Assembly (NCBI RefSeq): GCF_026646375.1
Contig: NZ_JAIPPU010000008.1
Span: 1 to 64,000, forward strand
DNA: 64,000 nucleotides
Direction of reading: 5' to 3'
Source of the DNA: Acetobacterium wieringae
GTDB lineage: Bacteria > Bacillota > Clostridia > Eubacteriales > Eubacteriaceae
How positions within the stretch are numbered: the first letter of the stretch is position 1; the number at the start of each line of letters is the position of its first letter. Of the stretch, positions 43,158 to 52,237 are shown piece by piece. The notes under the pieces are model-generated. The model was not told the DNA's origin and searched no databases. It was given only the letters and a program-made list of their open reading frames with translations. The position numbers and the translations under genes were made by a program.

Positions 43158-43248
43158 AATTTATTTTGCTTTCATTAATTTATATTTTTGATAGAGTTTA
43201 TTCCTCATTTCTGCTTAGATTTTTCTGGCCAAAAATTTGAGCACCAAT

Positions 43249-43284
43249 AAAAGAAGTGCATTTTCTTAGGAATGCGCTTTTTTT
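43249..43284 (+). terminator. Hairpin with T-run before the amidotransferase gene
   Basis: AAAAGAAGTGCATT, short loop, AATGCGCTTTTTTT. The stem is about 8 bp including one G-U pair. It separates the riboswitch region from the gene at 43389. Confidence 0.6.
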
Positions 43285-43388
43285 ATTGGAATGGATTTCT
43301 TTTAATAAAAAATATTTTTGAAAAAGCACCGAAAATGGTATACTTGCTATAAAAAATATTGATAAAAAATCAGATAGGCAGGTCACAG

Positions 43389-44102
43389 ATGAGAATTCAC
43401 TATTTACAGCACGTTTCCTTTGAAAATCCCGGCAGTATTCTGGAATGGGCCAAAGCCAACAACTATCCCGTCACTGCGACGCAATTGTATAACAATGAAA
43501 TGTTGCCAGAGGTGAGTGATTTTGACTGGCTGGTGGTGATGGGAGGGCCGATGAACATTTATGAAGAAGCACAATATCCCTGGCTGAAGGCTGAAAAAGC
43601 ATTCATTAAAGCCGCCATTGAAGCCAACAAGGTAGTCCTTGGCCTGTGCCTGGGCAGTCAGCTGATTGCGGATATCATTGGCGGAAAAGTTATAAAAAAC
43701 AAACAAAAAGAAATTGGCTGGTTCCCGATCACCTTTTATGAAGAAGCCAAAGCGTCACCGTTGTTTGCCTTTTTCCCCGACAACCCGGTGGTCTTTCACT
43801 GGCATGGTGATACCTTTGTCGAGCTGCCTGAAGCAGCCACCGTCATTGCCGCCAGTGACGCCTGTCAAAACCAGGCCTTTGTCTACCAGAAACGGGTTTT
43901 TGGCTTTCAGTTTCATCTGGAAAACACCCGGACAATTATTGAAGCGCTGATTGCAAATTGTGGCGATGAAATGGTTGCTGGTGATTATGTTCAGTTGCCG
44001 GAGGAAGTCCTGGCTCACCCGGAATACATCCTTCAGGATAATCAGTGGATGGCAGCTTTTTTAGATCAACTCAATCAATTGACAAAAGAAGGCCAGATTT
44101 AA
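43389..44102 (+). CDS. Class I glutamine amidotransferase-like protein
   Basis: 237 residues from the ATG of MRIHYLQHVSFENPGSILEW (AGGCAGG upstream). Triad: Cys in VLGLCLGSQLIADI, His/Glu in FGFQFHLENTRT. Stand-alone GATase1 of the GuaA-like/YfeJ type; could hydrolyse a gamma-glutamyl bond or glutamine for an unknown synthase. No obvious partner. Confidence 0.85.
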   Translation: MRIHYLQHVSFENPGSILEWAKANNYPVTATQLYNNEMLPEVSDFDWLVVMGGPMNIYEEAQYPWLKAEKAFIKAAIEANKVVLGLCLGSQLIADIIGGKVIKNKQKEIGWFPITFYEEAKASPLFAFFPDNPVVFHWHGDTFVELPEAATVIAASDACQNQAFVYQKRVFGFQFHLENTRTIIEALIANCGDEMVAGDYVQLPEEVLAHPEYILQDNQWMAAFLDQLNQLTKEGQI

Positions 44103-44206
44103 GAAAAGTTTTCTTTGACAATAAATGACTGGTGAAAAAGTGGGTAAATACAAATCAGGATCAATTTTAGGAGAATTTGAAACTCAAAAGTGTTGAACAA
44201 AAAATA

Positions 44207-44316
44207 GCTTTGTGTTTTGTTCCCACATACGATTTTGTAACATGTATGCGAACAGCACAAGAGAATGTTGTGCGTCCCAGTGCACGAATCGTTTCGCGAG
44301 AAATTAAACACGAAGC
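44207..44316 (+). repeat. Nested-hairpin leader element, copy 2 (upstream of the creatininase-family gene)
   Basis: Outer arms GCTTTGTGTTT (44207-44217) and AAACACGAAGC (44306-44316). Middle ACGATT/AATCGT. Core TTTTGTAACATGTATGCGAA followed by CAG. Inner hairpin GCACAA...TTGTGC. Arms differ from copies 1 and 3 but pair equally well. Ends 53 nt before the next ATG. Confidence 0.65.
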
Positions 44317-44369
44317 TCTCGACACTTATGCAAAAGCCTAAGAAATATTTTGTGTAAAGGAATGATATC

Positions 44370-45131
44370 ATGAAAAAGGTAATGCTTAACGAAATGACCG
44401 CATTGGAAGTTCAGGAGCTGTTGAAAAATGCTGATCAGGTCACCGCAATTGTGACCTTTGGCTCCTGCGAGAGCCATGGCTGGCATTGCTGCCTGGGGCC
44501 GGACTTTTTTGTGCCCTCCGAGGTGGCCAAACGGGTGGCGCAGAAGCTTAACAATGTGGTGGTGCTGCCCTGCGTCCCCTTTGGGACCTCGATTCATTAC
44601 AACCGTTACCCGATGTCGATTACCCTGCGCTATGAAACCGAGATCGCCATTGCTGAGGATATCTTTGAGAGCCTGATTAACAACGGCATCAAACATATTT
44701 ATATTTTAAATGGCCATGATGGCAATATCCCGGCGCTGGAAATTGCCGCCCACAAAGTTAAGGATCGCCATCGCGATGCTAAGTTTTTGTATCTGCCGGA
44801 CTGGTGGACTAAGGTTGGCCCGATTATGGGTGACCGTTTTGAGGTCTGGAATGGACTGGGCCATGGTGGCGAAGGCGAAACCTCGATTATGATGGCCTTG
44901 CGCCCGGAACTGGTCAAGCTGGAAGATGCGGTATCCCAGGTGCCGGAAAACGTCATTACGATTAATGAAAAGGTCGACATTATCTGGGACATTAAGGAGC
45001 TCACGGCCACCGGGGCTACTGGTGATCCCACCAAAGCCAGCATAAAAAAAGGTGAGCAAATGCTTGAGATCTTTGTCGATCTGGTTGCCAGTGCCATCGA
45101 CGAGATGAATGGGCGGGGCTGGGAGTATTAG
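44370..45131 (+). CDS. Creatininase-family amidohydrolase
   Basis: 253 residues. The pattern of the creatininase/MftE family: TFGSCESHGWHCCLGPDFFV in place of GSxEQHG-hLPxxTD, YILNGHDGNIPALEIAAHKV for the NGHGGN motif and GHGGEGETSIMMAL for the AGExETS. Metal ligands Glu, Asp, His and Glu appear kept, but the first motif is altered, so the substrate may differ from creatinine or peptides. Spaced 53 nt from nested-hairpin copy 2. Confidence 0.85.
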   Translation: MKKVMLNEMTALEVQELLKNADQVTAIVTFGSCESHGWHCCLGPDFFVPSEVAKRVAQKLNNVVVLPCVPFGTSIHYNRYPMSITLRYETEIAIAEDIFESLINNGIKHIYILNGHDGNIPALEIAAHKVKDRHRDAKFLYLPDWWTKVGPIMGDRFEVWNGLGHGGEGETSIMMALRPELVKLEDAVSQVPENVITINEKVDIIWDIKELTATGATGDPTKASIKKGEQMLEIFVDLVASAIDEMNGRGWEY

Positions 45132-45193
45132 CGTTTGGTTGGTAAAAGATGATAAACAATCGTTCTAACAAAAAGAAAAGAGGTGGTTAAGTA

Positions 45194-46036
45194 ATGAAGA
45201 AATTAATGCTGTTAGTGACAGCGCTTGGTTTGGTCGTGTTCCTATCGGGCTGTTCGCTGATCCCAGGGATTTTTGGCAACAAGTCAGAGTCGGTAAAAAA
45301 TAAGGAAATCACGCTGGTCTTGGCGTTTGGCGAGAAAACTGGCACCTATACCGGTCAGTTGGTTAAAGGTTTGCCCCAGGGTAACGGCGTCTTTACGGTT
45401 TCTGACGAGGATGAAATTGCCTGGACTTACGAAGGTGAATGGGAACAAGGTCATTTCCAGGGCAAGGGAGAAACAGTCTGGGAAGATGGATTTGTCCAGG
45501 AAGGGACTTATCAAGACGATTATTTGACAGGAGAAGGAAAAGAATATCTGGATGGCAATTTGTTATATGAAGGGAATTTTGACAAAAGCCAGTATGATCG
45601 ACACGGAATCCTTTATAATTATTATGGTGATGTGATTTATGAAGGCGATTTTGTTTTGGGGTTCTACAATGAGACAGCAGCCCAGCGAAAAGCCCGGCTG
45701 GATCCGTTTAAAGCCCAAACATCAGAAATATCCTATGCTGAAATCGTTGATAATGCTAAAAATGAAACGGGAAAAAAGGTCAAGATGACGGGACGGGTTT
45801 TTCAGGTTTATGAAAATTATGAAAATCAGCAATACTTCTGCGATTTTATCATGGATATGAATGATGATCCCAATCAGATGGTTCAGGTTTATTATCGCTT
45901 AAACGTTGATGAAGCACCTTTGGTTGAAGGACAAATGGTGACGGTCTGGGGTACTGTTGAATACCTCTATACGTTTACCTCTGATGGTGGACAGGAATAC
46001 ACCATCCCCAATGTGGAAGCCTGGAGCGTGGAGTAA
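45194..46036 (+). CDS. MORN-repeat lipoprotein with C-terminal OB-like domain
   Basis: 280 residues. Lipoprotein signal ends LSGCSLIPG. Residues about 45-160 carry MORN repeats (YTGQLVKGLPQGNGVF, YEGEWEQGHFQGKGETVWED, YEGNFDKSQYDRHG). Residues about 175-280 resemble the tRNA-anti-like OB fold of exported proteins (GKKVKMTGRVFQVYENYENQ to EGQMVTVWGTVEYLYTF). Outer face of the membrane; function unknown. Confidence 0.8.
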   Translation: MKKLMLLVTALGLVVFLSGCSLIPGIFGNKSESVKNKEITLVLAFGEKTGTYTGQLVKGLPQGNGVFTVSDEDEIAWTYEGEWEQGHFQGKGETVWEDGFVQEGTYQDDYLTGEGKEYLDGNLLYEGNFDKSQYDRHGILYNYYGDVIYEGDFVLGFYNETAAQRKARLDPFKAQTSEISYAEIVDNAKNETGKKVKMTGRVFQVYENYENQQYFCDFIMDMNDDPNQMVQVYYRLNVDEAPLVEGQMVTVWGTVEYLYTFTSDGGQEYTIPNVEAWSVE

Positions 46037-46050
46037 GAAAAGCGGTGAAT

Positions 46051-46087
46051 AAAAACTCCCATTCAGAAAAAGAATGGGAGTTTTTTG
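46051..46087. terminator. Bidirectional terminator
   Basis: AAAACTCCCATTC, 7-nt loop, GAATGGGAGTTTTTT between the convergent lipoprotein and the gene at 46101. Strong stem, T-runs on both strands. Confidence 0.9.
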
Positions 46088-46100
46088 TATTGCAGTTGTG

Positions 46101-47165
46101 CTAATCCAGGGTAATAATATCGGATCCGGCAAATTGGAAAGGTAAGTGATACTGACCGTTGCCGATATAGTCAGCGGCAGTATAATCCCACCAGGGTTTT
46201 CCTTCATGTCGGAGTCGCATCTGATTGTCACCCGGGGTTCCAAAATCAAATTCAATCAGGATGTCACCCGCATTGTAACCTTCAACCGTAAAATTAAGAA
46301 CCTTGATGGTGCCGCCGTTATCAGTGGTTGATACAATAATATAATCACCGGTTGCATTGCTCAGAGGGTTGGGGATGTGCTCTGTATAGGTCGTTTGAGA
46401 AATCGACAACGAATTGCCATAATCGGTTTTATACCATACGCCATAGATTTTGTTAATAAATTCTTTCGGGGTTAGCACCGATTGGGTATTGGTTTGGGGT
46501 GTGGTCAGGTTATAGTGCCCTTCAATCGTCGCACTGTAAAAACCTTTATCACTCATTGCGATGGCTTTAACCGTGGTTTCGCCAAGGGGGAGGGGAATAG
46601 CACTGGTGTACTTTGGCGAGGTCGTGTTGGGGACCTTGCCATCAATGGTATAATAAATCACATCACTTGAGTTACCCTTGATGATTTCGAGGTTTTGGGT
46701 TCCCTCATAGCTGCCTGGAGCCAGGTTAAAACTGGGCGGTTTAACCAGATAGCTGTCCTTGTTTTGAATATAGCTTTGATCCCCGGTTTCTTTGGCAGCC
46801 CGTTCCAATAAGGCCAGAATCTCAGCCTCGGACTTTCCGGAAGCCGCGTAGGAACTGAGCAGTTCGTCATAGAGTTTTTTTAGCTCCTCCTGATCGGTGG
46901 TTTTTTCAATTTTTTCTTCACTGGTTAGATTGGCTGTGGCAAACTGATTATAGAGGAAAAAAGTGAGGCCACCAAGAATCAGAATACTGCCAATAATTGT
47001 CAGAATGATGATCAATTTTTTTTTGTTTTTTTTCGGTGGTGGAACATTTTGCGATGGGTTGTTTTGATTTGAATCAACCTCGATCCGTTCCAGTTCAGCC
47101 CAATTTAATTCGTCATGAGCTGGTTTGATTTCATTGCCGTCAGATGGGTGTTCGTAGTCCGTCAT
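46101..47165 (-). CDS. Single-pass membrane protein with chitobiase-type Fn3-associated domain
   Basis: 354 residues from the ATG of MTDYEHPSDGNEIKPAHDEL (AAGGAGGGG upstream). A cytoplasmic acidic/proline-rich tail, one membrane helix at about residues 55-78 (LIIILTIIGSILILGGLTFF), then outside a helical piece and a CHB_HEX_C-like module (FNLAPGSYEGTQNLEI, YYTIDGKVPNTTSPKY, GETTVKAIAMSDKGFYS). A C-terminal beta domain follows. Family members commonly have an N-terminal zinc ribbon; none here. Confidence 0.75.
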   Translation of the reverse strand: MTDYEHPSDGNEIKPAHDELNWAELERIEVDSNQNNPSQNVPPPKKNKKKLIIILTIIGSILILGGLTFFLYNQFATANLTSEEKIEKTTDQEELKKLYDELLSSYAASGKSEAEILALLERAAKETGDQSYIQNKDSYLVKPPSFNLAPGSYEGTQNLEIIKGNSSDVIYYTIDGKVPNTTSPKYTSAIPLPLGETTVKAIAMSDKGFYSATIEGHYNLTTPQTNTQSVLTPKEFINKIYGVWYKTDYGNSLSISQTTYTEHIPNPLSNATGDYIIVSTTDNGGTIKVLNFTVEGYNAGDILIEFDFGTPGDNQMRLRHEGKPWWDYTAADYIGNGQYHLPFQFAGSDIITLD

Positions 47166-47356
47166 TGTTACCCCTCCTTGTCCGGGTTGGAATCGAAACA
47201 CACAAAAATTCTGCGCTGTAAAAGGTTTAAAATGACAGAAAATTGAGAGTGCAAAAAATTAACCGTGTCTTTATTAACTGTATACCCATAATCCGGATTT
47301 TTATATAGTTGTTATCGGCGCAGTTTTAAAAATACGAACAAAACATCAGTTGGATT

Positions 47357-47384
47357 TTGAAATCTGGGGGATTTGAATTATAAT
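47357..47384 (+). promoter_or_regulatory. Promoter of the two-component operon
   Basis: TTGAAA (47357-47362) and TATAAT (47379-47384), spacing 16 nt. The remaining 47166-47453 region shows nothing else. Confidence 0.6.
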
Positions 47385-47453
47385 GGTGCATAGGTGGCAA
47401 CGAAGCGAGCGTGATTTTCTTTGCCGCAATCAGAAAATGATAGGATGGTTCAC

Positions 47454-48128
47454 ATGTATAAGATATTAATTATCGAAGACGATCAAATAATTGCCTGGGC
47501 ACTGAAAAATCATTTGGATAAATGGGAGCTGGAAACCGAAATAGTTGAGGATTTCTCTCACATTCTGGATGACTTTGTGGCCTACGATCCCCAGCTGGTG
47601 CTTCTTGATATCTCACTGCCTTTTTTTAACGGCTACCACTGGTGCAGCGAAATCCGCAAGATTTCCAAGGTGCCGATTATTTTTATTTCATCTACCAGCG
47701 ACAATATGAATATCGTCATGGCCATGAATATGGGCGGGGATGATTTTATTGCCAAGCCCTTTGATCTGACGGTGGTGGTGGCAAAAATTCAGGCTCTACT
47801 GCGGCGAACCTACTCCTTTCAGGGTCAGGTCAGTCTGCTGGAGCATAAAGGTGCGATTTTAAACCTCGGTGATGCCAGCCTGAGCTATGCGGATCAAAAA
47901 GTGGAGCTGAGCAAAAATGAGTTTAAGACCCTCCAGATTCTTCTGGAAAACAAGGGCAAGGTGGTCTCCCGGGATGTGATTATGAAACGCCTCTGGGACA
48001 GCGACTGTTTTGTGGATGACAATACGCTAACGGTCAATATTGCCAGGCTCCGCAAAAAACTGGATGAGGTCGGGCTATCGGATTTTATTGCCACCAAAAA
48101 GGGCATCGGCTATTTAATTGGAGACTAA
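47454..48128 (+). CDS. OmpR-family response regulator, BceR type
   Basis: 224 residues from the ATG of MYKILIIEDDQIIAWALKNH (AGGATGG upstream). Receiver with phospho-Asp in VLLDISLPFFNGYHW, Lys in DDFIAKPFDL; C-terminal winged helix ending VNIARLRKKLDEVGL. With the intramembrane-type kinase and ABC transporter downstream it forms a Bce-like peptide-antibiotic sensing module. Confidence 0.88.
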   Translation: MYKILIIEDDQIIAWALKNHLDKWELETEIVEDFSHILDDFVAYDPQLVLLDISLPFFNGYHWCSEIRKISKVPIIFISSTSDNMNIVMAMNMGGDDFIAKPFDLTVVVAKIQALLRRTYSFQGQVSLLEHKGAILNLGDASLSYADQKVELSKNEFKTLQILLENKGKVVSRDVIMKRLWDSDCFVDDNTLTVNIARLRKKLDEVGLSDFIATKKGIGYLIGD

Positions 48129-48129
48129 G

Positions 48130-49140
48130 ATGAATAGCGTATTTATTTTTAAGGCCTACCTGAAAAGTCGGATCAAGGTAATTGCAGCTTTTGTGATAAT
48201 GATGCTGGTCTTTACGCTTGTCTATGCGCTCTACCATCTGACACTGGAGCCGATTGTTTACAGTGCAGAATTGGTAACGGCGTTGGCAGTCGTTTTTGCC
48301 AGTATCGATTTTTGGCGCTTTTATCAAAAATATCAGTGTTTGAACGAAGCGATTAGCGGGGCCACTGCCGGGGTCGGGGAATTACCAAAGCCCCGGGACT
48401 TACTGGAAGAGAATTATCAAACCTTGATCCGGGTTCTGGATGAGAACCGGGCTGAGCTGATCTCCCAGTTTGATAATCGCCAAACCGACATGATTGACTA
48501 CTATACCTTATGGGCCCACCAGATTAAAACCCCAATCTCGGCCATGGGGTTGCTACTGCAGACCGATGAGGGAGATCGGGAACGGATCAGTGCCTATCGG
48601 CAGGAACTTTTTAAGATCGAACAATACGTTGAGATGGTGCTGCAGTATTTAAGGCTGGAGAGCATGTCCGCAGACTTGCTGCTGGTTGAGTATGATCTGG
48701 GAGATCTGGTCCGACAGGCGGTAAAGAAATATGGCATTATTTTTATCAATAAAAAAATATCGCTGGAGCTGGCCGAACTGAATTGCCGGGTTCTGACTGA
48801 CGAAAAATGGCTGGTTTTTGTGCTGGAACAGATTATTTCCAATGCCCTGAAGTACACCAATCAGGGTAAGATTTCCATTTATCTGGATCAGTACGCAGAA
48901 AAAACCCTGATCATTGAAGATACTGGTGTCGGCATCCGGGTCGAAGACATTGACCGGATTTTTGACCGGGGCTTTACTGGTTACAATGGCAGAATGGATA
49001 AAAAATCCACCGGAATTGGTCTTTATCTGTGTCAGCAGGTGTTAAATAAGCTCTCGCATTCGATCACGGTAACCTCCCAGGTGGGTCAGGGTACCCGGGT
49101 CAGCATAGATCTGGCAACCCGGGGATTTGAAGCCCTATAG
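48130..49140 (+). CDS. Intramembrane-sensing histidine kinase, BceS type
   Basis: 336 residues. Two N-terminal helices with almost no external loop (about 15-35 and 40-60), then the DHp box with His in YTLWAHQIKTPISAM and an ATPase domain (NALKYTNQGK, DTGVGIRVEDIDRIFDRGFTG reduced to key parts, KKSTGIGLYLCQQ). Such kinases cannot sense alone and read the activity of the partner ABC transporter. ATG after GGAG, 1 nt past the regulator stop. Confidence 0.88.
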   Translation: MNSVFIFKAYLKSRIKVIAAFVIMMLVFTLVYALYHLTLEPIVYSAELVTALAVVFASIDFWRFYQKYQCLNEAISGATAGVGELPKPRDLLEENYQTLIRVLDENRAELISQFDNRQTDMIDYYTLWAHQIKTPISAMGLLLQTDEGDRERISAYRQELFKIEQYVEMVLQYLRLESMSADLLLVEYDLGDLVRQAVKKYGIIFINKKISLELAELNCRVLTDEKWLVFVLEQIISNALKYTNQGKISIYLDQYAEKTLIIEDTGVGIRVEDIDRIFDRGFTGYNGRMDKKSTGIGLYLCQQVLNKLSHSITVTSQVGQGTRVSIDLATRGFEAL

Positions 49141-49144
49141 GCTA

Positions 49145-49164
49145 ATCTTACAAAAGTGTAAGAT
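49145..49164. promoter_or_regulatory. Inverted repeat, probable binding site of the BceR-like regulator
   Basis: ATCTTACA-AAAG-TGTAAGAT, perfect 8-bp arms. A third half-site AATGTAAG lies at about 49175. A -10-like TATACT is found at 49215-49220, about 40 nt before the ATPase start. Position and TGTAA half-sites fit activator sites of Bce systems. Confidence 0.65.
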
Positions 49165-49258
49165 AACCAACCGAAATGTAAGCCAAAGCGATGGCTGGCA
49201 GTTTTCTTTTTCGTTATACTTTGGTTATCGATAAAAAATTCAGATCAGGGGAGAAAAA

Positions 49259-50026
49259 ATGCGATTACTTGAAGTAAAGAATTTAAAGAAAATTTATACC
49301 ACCCGCTTTGGCGGGAATCAGGTTCAGGCCCTGTCCAACGTCAGCTTCTCGGTGGAGCAGGGCGAGTACGTGGCCATTATGGGGGAATCCGGTTCGGGAA
49401 AAACGACCTTGCTTAATATTCTGGCCTCGTTGGACAAACCCACCAGTGGCGAAGTATTTCTTGATGGAAAGAACATTGTCACCATCAAAGACAGTGAGAT
49501 CTCAGCCTTTCGACGGGACAATCTGGGCTTTGTTTTTCAGGACTTTAATCTGCTCGATACCTTTTCGATTCAGGATAATATCTTTTTACCGCTGGTGCTG
49601 GCTCAAAAGAATTATCAGGAAATGAATAGCCGACTGGGTCCGTTGGCCAAACGATTAAACATCGAAGAAATTCTAAAAAAGTTTCCCTATGAGGTTTCCG
49701 GTGGACAAAAACAGCGGGCGGCTGTGGCCCGGGCTTTGATTACCCAGCCCAAGCTGGTGCTGGCCGATGAGCCGACTGGGGCTCTGGATTCCAAGGCGGC
49801 AATGAATCTACTAAAGATTTTTTCAGCCATCAATGAACTTGGTCAGACCATTCTGATGGTTACCCATTCGGTGGCAGCTGCCAGCCACGCCAACCGGGTT
49901 TTGTTTATCAAAGATGGCGAAATCTACAATCAGATCTATCGGGGTTCGATGAGCAACGATGATATGTATCAGAAGATCTCCTATACATTATCGGTGCTGG
50001 CATCCGGAGGTGAGGATTGTGAATAA
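49259..50026 (+). CDS. ABC transporter ATPase, BceA type
   Basis: 255 residues. Walker A MGESGSGKTTLLNI, signature EVSGGQKQRAAVARAL, Walker B LVLADEPTGALDS, MacB/LolD class. With the permease it should protect against a peptide antibiotic and signal to the kinase. RBS GGGGAG. Its stop overlaps the permease GTG. Confidence 0.9.
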   Translation: MRLLEVKNLKKIYTTRFGGNQVQALSNVSFSVEQGEYVAIMGESGSGKTTLLNILASLDKPTSGEVFLDGKNIVTIKDSEISAFRRDNLGFVFQDFNLLDTFSIQDNIFLPLVLAQKNYQEMNSRLGPLAKRLNIEEILKKFPYEVSGGQKQRAAVARALITQPKLVLADEPTGALDSKAAMNLLKIFSAINELGQTILMVTHSVAAASHANRVLFIKDGEIYNQIYRGSMSNDDMYQKISYTLSVLASGGEDCE

Positions 50027-52004
50027 GTTCTTTTACCCCCGGCTGGCACTGGTTAACCTCAAGAAGAACGGAAATACCTATATTCCCTATATTCTGACCT
50101 GTATCGGATCGATCATTGCTTTTTATACCATGGTTTCGATCCACAGTAACAAAGGCTTGGATCAAATGCCCGGATCTGCGAATTTAAAAATCATACTTTT
50201 TCTGGGCATCATCGTAATTGGTATTTTTGCGGTGATCTTTCTTTTCTACACCAATAGTTTTTTGATCAAGCGGCGCAAAAAGGAACTCGGTCTATACAGC
50301 ATCCTGGGTCTGGAAAAAAAGCATATCGCCCGGGTGTTGTTTTATGAAACCGTCTTTGTGACGGTGATCAGCCTGAGTCTGGGACTGATCGGCGGCATAC
50401 TGATTGGCAAATTGCTGTTTTTACTGCTTTTGAATATTGTTCATTTCAAGAGTCCCCTAATTTTTCATATTGATTATTGGGGGCTGTTAATCACCACCGG
50501 GGTGTTTCTGGTGATCTTTGGCTTGACGCTACTGACGAATTTTTTACAAGTAAAACTCTCAAACCCCATCGATCTTTTAAAAGGCGGACAACATGGGGAG
50601 AAAGAACCAAAATCTTCCTGGATCGTTACAGTGATCGGACTGATTTCGCTGGGGGCAGGCTATGGAATTGCCCTGTCAGTAAAAACGCCGCTTGAGGCAC
50701 TGATGCTTTTCTTTGTGGCGGTGGTATTTGTTATTATCGGAACCTATGCCCTATTTATCTCCGGAAGCATCACCCTGCTAAAACAACTGAAAAAGAACAA
50801 AAGATTTTATTATCAGTCCCGCAATTTTATTTCAGTGTCGGGGATGATTTACCGGATGAAACAAAACGCTGTCGGGCTGGCCAATATCTGTATTCTAAGC
50901 ACCATGGTGTTAGTTACCCTGTCGACAACGGTATCGCTGTATGTCGGCCAGGAAGGGATGCGGCGGGATTTTTATCCCATGGATGTCAGCATTATTGGAG
51001 AAATAAACAACACCGATTTCGCTGAGGTCAAAGCGATTGTTGAATCAGAAAAAGAGAAACTAAAGATAAGGAGCAGCGATGAAATTTCTTATGATCTGGC
51101 TCGTTTTCGAGCTTTTCAGGAAGGTAGTCATTTTCTGAAGGATATGGTTGAGGATGAAAGCACCGATGCCAGGTATTACGAAAGGATCTCAAATATGATC
51201 CTGATTCCTCTGGACGACTATAACCGTATGACCGGTGAACAAAAAAGTCTGGCTGAAAATGAAATGCTGATTTTTTCGGTGGGTGACAACTATGGTGAAG
51301 CGACCATTGTTTTTGGCGATCAGCAGTATCTGATTACTGAACAGCTGGAAGCCATTCCGATGGACTTTAAAAAGACTCAGGATATGGGCCAAACCTATTA
51401 CCTGGTTGTTAAAGATGATGCAGTTATGGAGGGCGTTTATCAGACCATGAAAAACGACGATGACCCTCAGACGACCCTTCATGCCCTGATGTTTAATCTC
51501 GATGGAGATGAAGACACCCTTAACACCTTTTCGGCGAATCTGCGGACAGCGATAACTCAGAGCAATCCTGATATCGATATCCAAAACCTGTATGAAGCAT
51601 TGACGGAACTCTATTTCTTCTTTGGTGGATTTTTGTTTCTGGGTGTATTTTTAGGATCGTTGTTTATGATGGCCACAGTGTTGATTATTTATTTCAAACA
51701 GATTTCTGAAGGGTATGAAGACAGTGAACGGTTTGAGATCATGGAGAAGGTGGGAATGGATAAGACCGAGGTTAAAAAAACCATCGGCAAGCAGATTCTG
51801 ATGGTGTTCTTTTTGCCTTTGGCCGGTGCCATTGTCCACGTGGCATTTGCCTTCCCGGTGATCACCAAAATGCTGGCTGCCTTCCGGCTGACCAACATAA
51901 CCCTGATCTTTTTATGTACCCTGGCTGGTGTTCTCGTTTATGCCCTGGTTTATACCGGCGTCTATCTGCTCACCGCCAGATCATACTATAAGATGATCCA
52001 TTAA
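50019..52004 (+). CDS. FtsX-like ABC permease, BceB type
   Basis: 661 residues from the GTG of (M)NKFFYPRLALVNLKKNGNTY, with GGAGG 8 nt upstream. About ten helices and a large extracellular domain of roughly 200 residues in the middle, the hallmark of BceB permeases that capture bacteriocins such as bacitracin or lantibiotics. The specificity cannot be read from sequence. Confidence 0.88.
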   Translation: MNKFFYPRLALVNLKKNGNTYIPYILTCIGSIIAFYTMVSIHSNKGLDQMPGSANLKIILFLGIIVIGIFAVIFLFYTNSFLIKRRKKELGLYSILGLEKKHIARVLFYETVFVTVISLSLGLIGGILIGKLLFLLLLNIVHFKSPLIFHIDYWGLLITTGVFLVIFGLTLLTNFLQVKLSNPIDLLKGGQHGEKEPKSSWIVTVIGLISLGAGYGIALSVKTPLEALMLFFVAVVFVIIGTYALFISGSITLLKQLKKNKRFYYQSRNFISVSGMIYRMKQNAVGLANICILSTMVLVTLSTTVSLYVGQEGMRRDFYPMDVSIIGEINNTDFAEVKAIVESEKEKLKIRSSDEISYDLARFRAFQEGSHFLKDMVEDESTDARYYERISNMILIPLDDYNRMTGEQKSLAENEMLIFSVGDNYGEATIVFGDQQYLITEQLEAIPMDFKKTQDMGQTYYLVVKDDAVMEGVYQTMKNDDDPQTTLHALMFNLDGDEDTLNTFSANLRTAITQSNPDIDIQNLYEALTELYFFFGGFLFLGVFLGSLFMMATVLIIYFKQISEGYEDSERFEIMEKVGMDKTEVKKTIGKQILMVFFLPLAGAIVHVAFAFPVITKMLAAFRLTNITLIFLCTLAGVLVYALVYTGVYLLTARSYYKMIH

Positions 52005-52021
52005 GAATAAGATCAGCTAAT

Positions 52022-52046
52022 AAAAAATCCCCTATTTCAGGAGATT
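52022..52046 (+). terminator. Terminator-like hairpin after the permease gene
   Basis: AAAAAATCCCCTATTTCAGG followed by AGATT. Nearly the same sequence recurs at 52209-52237. The T-run is missing here, so it may be a degenerate copy. Confidence 0.5.
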
Positions 52047-52054
52047 GGAGGTTT

Positions 52055-52190
52055 ACCGTACCGACCAATTGTTAATCTGTTGTATGCGCACAATTCGTAC
52101 AGTTGCAATTAAAGATTCGGCTAGCTAGGTGTATTGCTGCAACTGTTCGCCTTGAGGCACACAACATGATGTAACTATTCGGTACTCGGT
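52055..52190 (-). repeat. Nested-hairpin element, diverged copy 4
   Basis: Outer arms ACCGTACCGA and TCGGTACTCGGT, middle AATTGTTA/TAACTATT and GTTGT-containing arms, inner ACAGTTGCA/TGCAACTGT. On the minus strand it reads GGCGAACAGTTGCA, the conserved GCGAACAG of copies 1-3. It lies between two terminator-like copies and behind, not before, the minus-strand gene, so it has no leader position. Confidence 0.4.
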
Positions 52191-52208
52191 TAGCTTTTTT
52201 GACGATCT

Positions 52209-52237
52209 GAAATCCCCTATTTCAGGGGATTTTTTTG
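52209..52237. terminator. Terminator at the end of the GGDEF-EAL gene and permease operon
   Basis: AATCCCCT-ATTTC-AGGGGATTTTTTT with a perfect 8-bp stem. It overlaps the last codons of the minus-strand gene and probably terminates + strand transcription. Confidence 0.75.

Noticed and set aside
43003-43160. Assignment to a Moco, FMN or c-di-GMP riboswitch
   Set aside because: Only scattered bases agree; the class-defining cores are missing.
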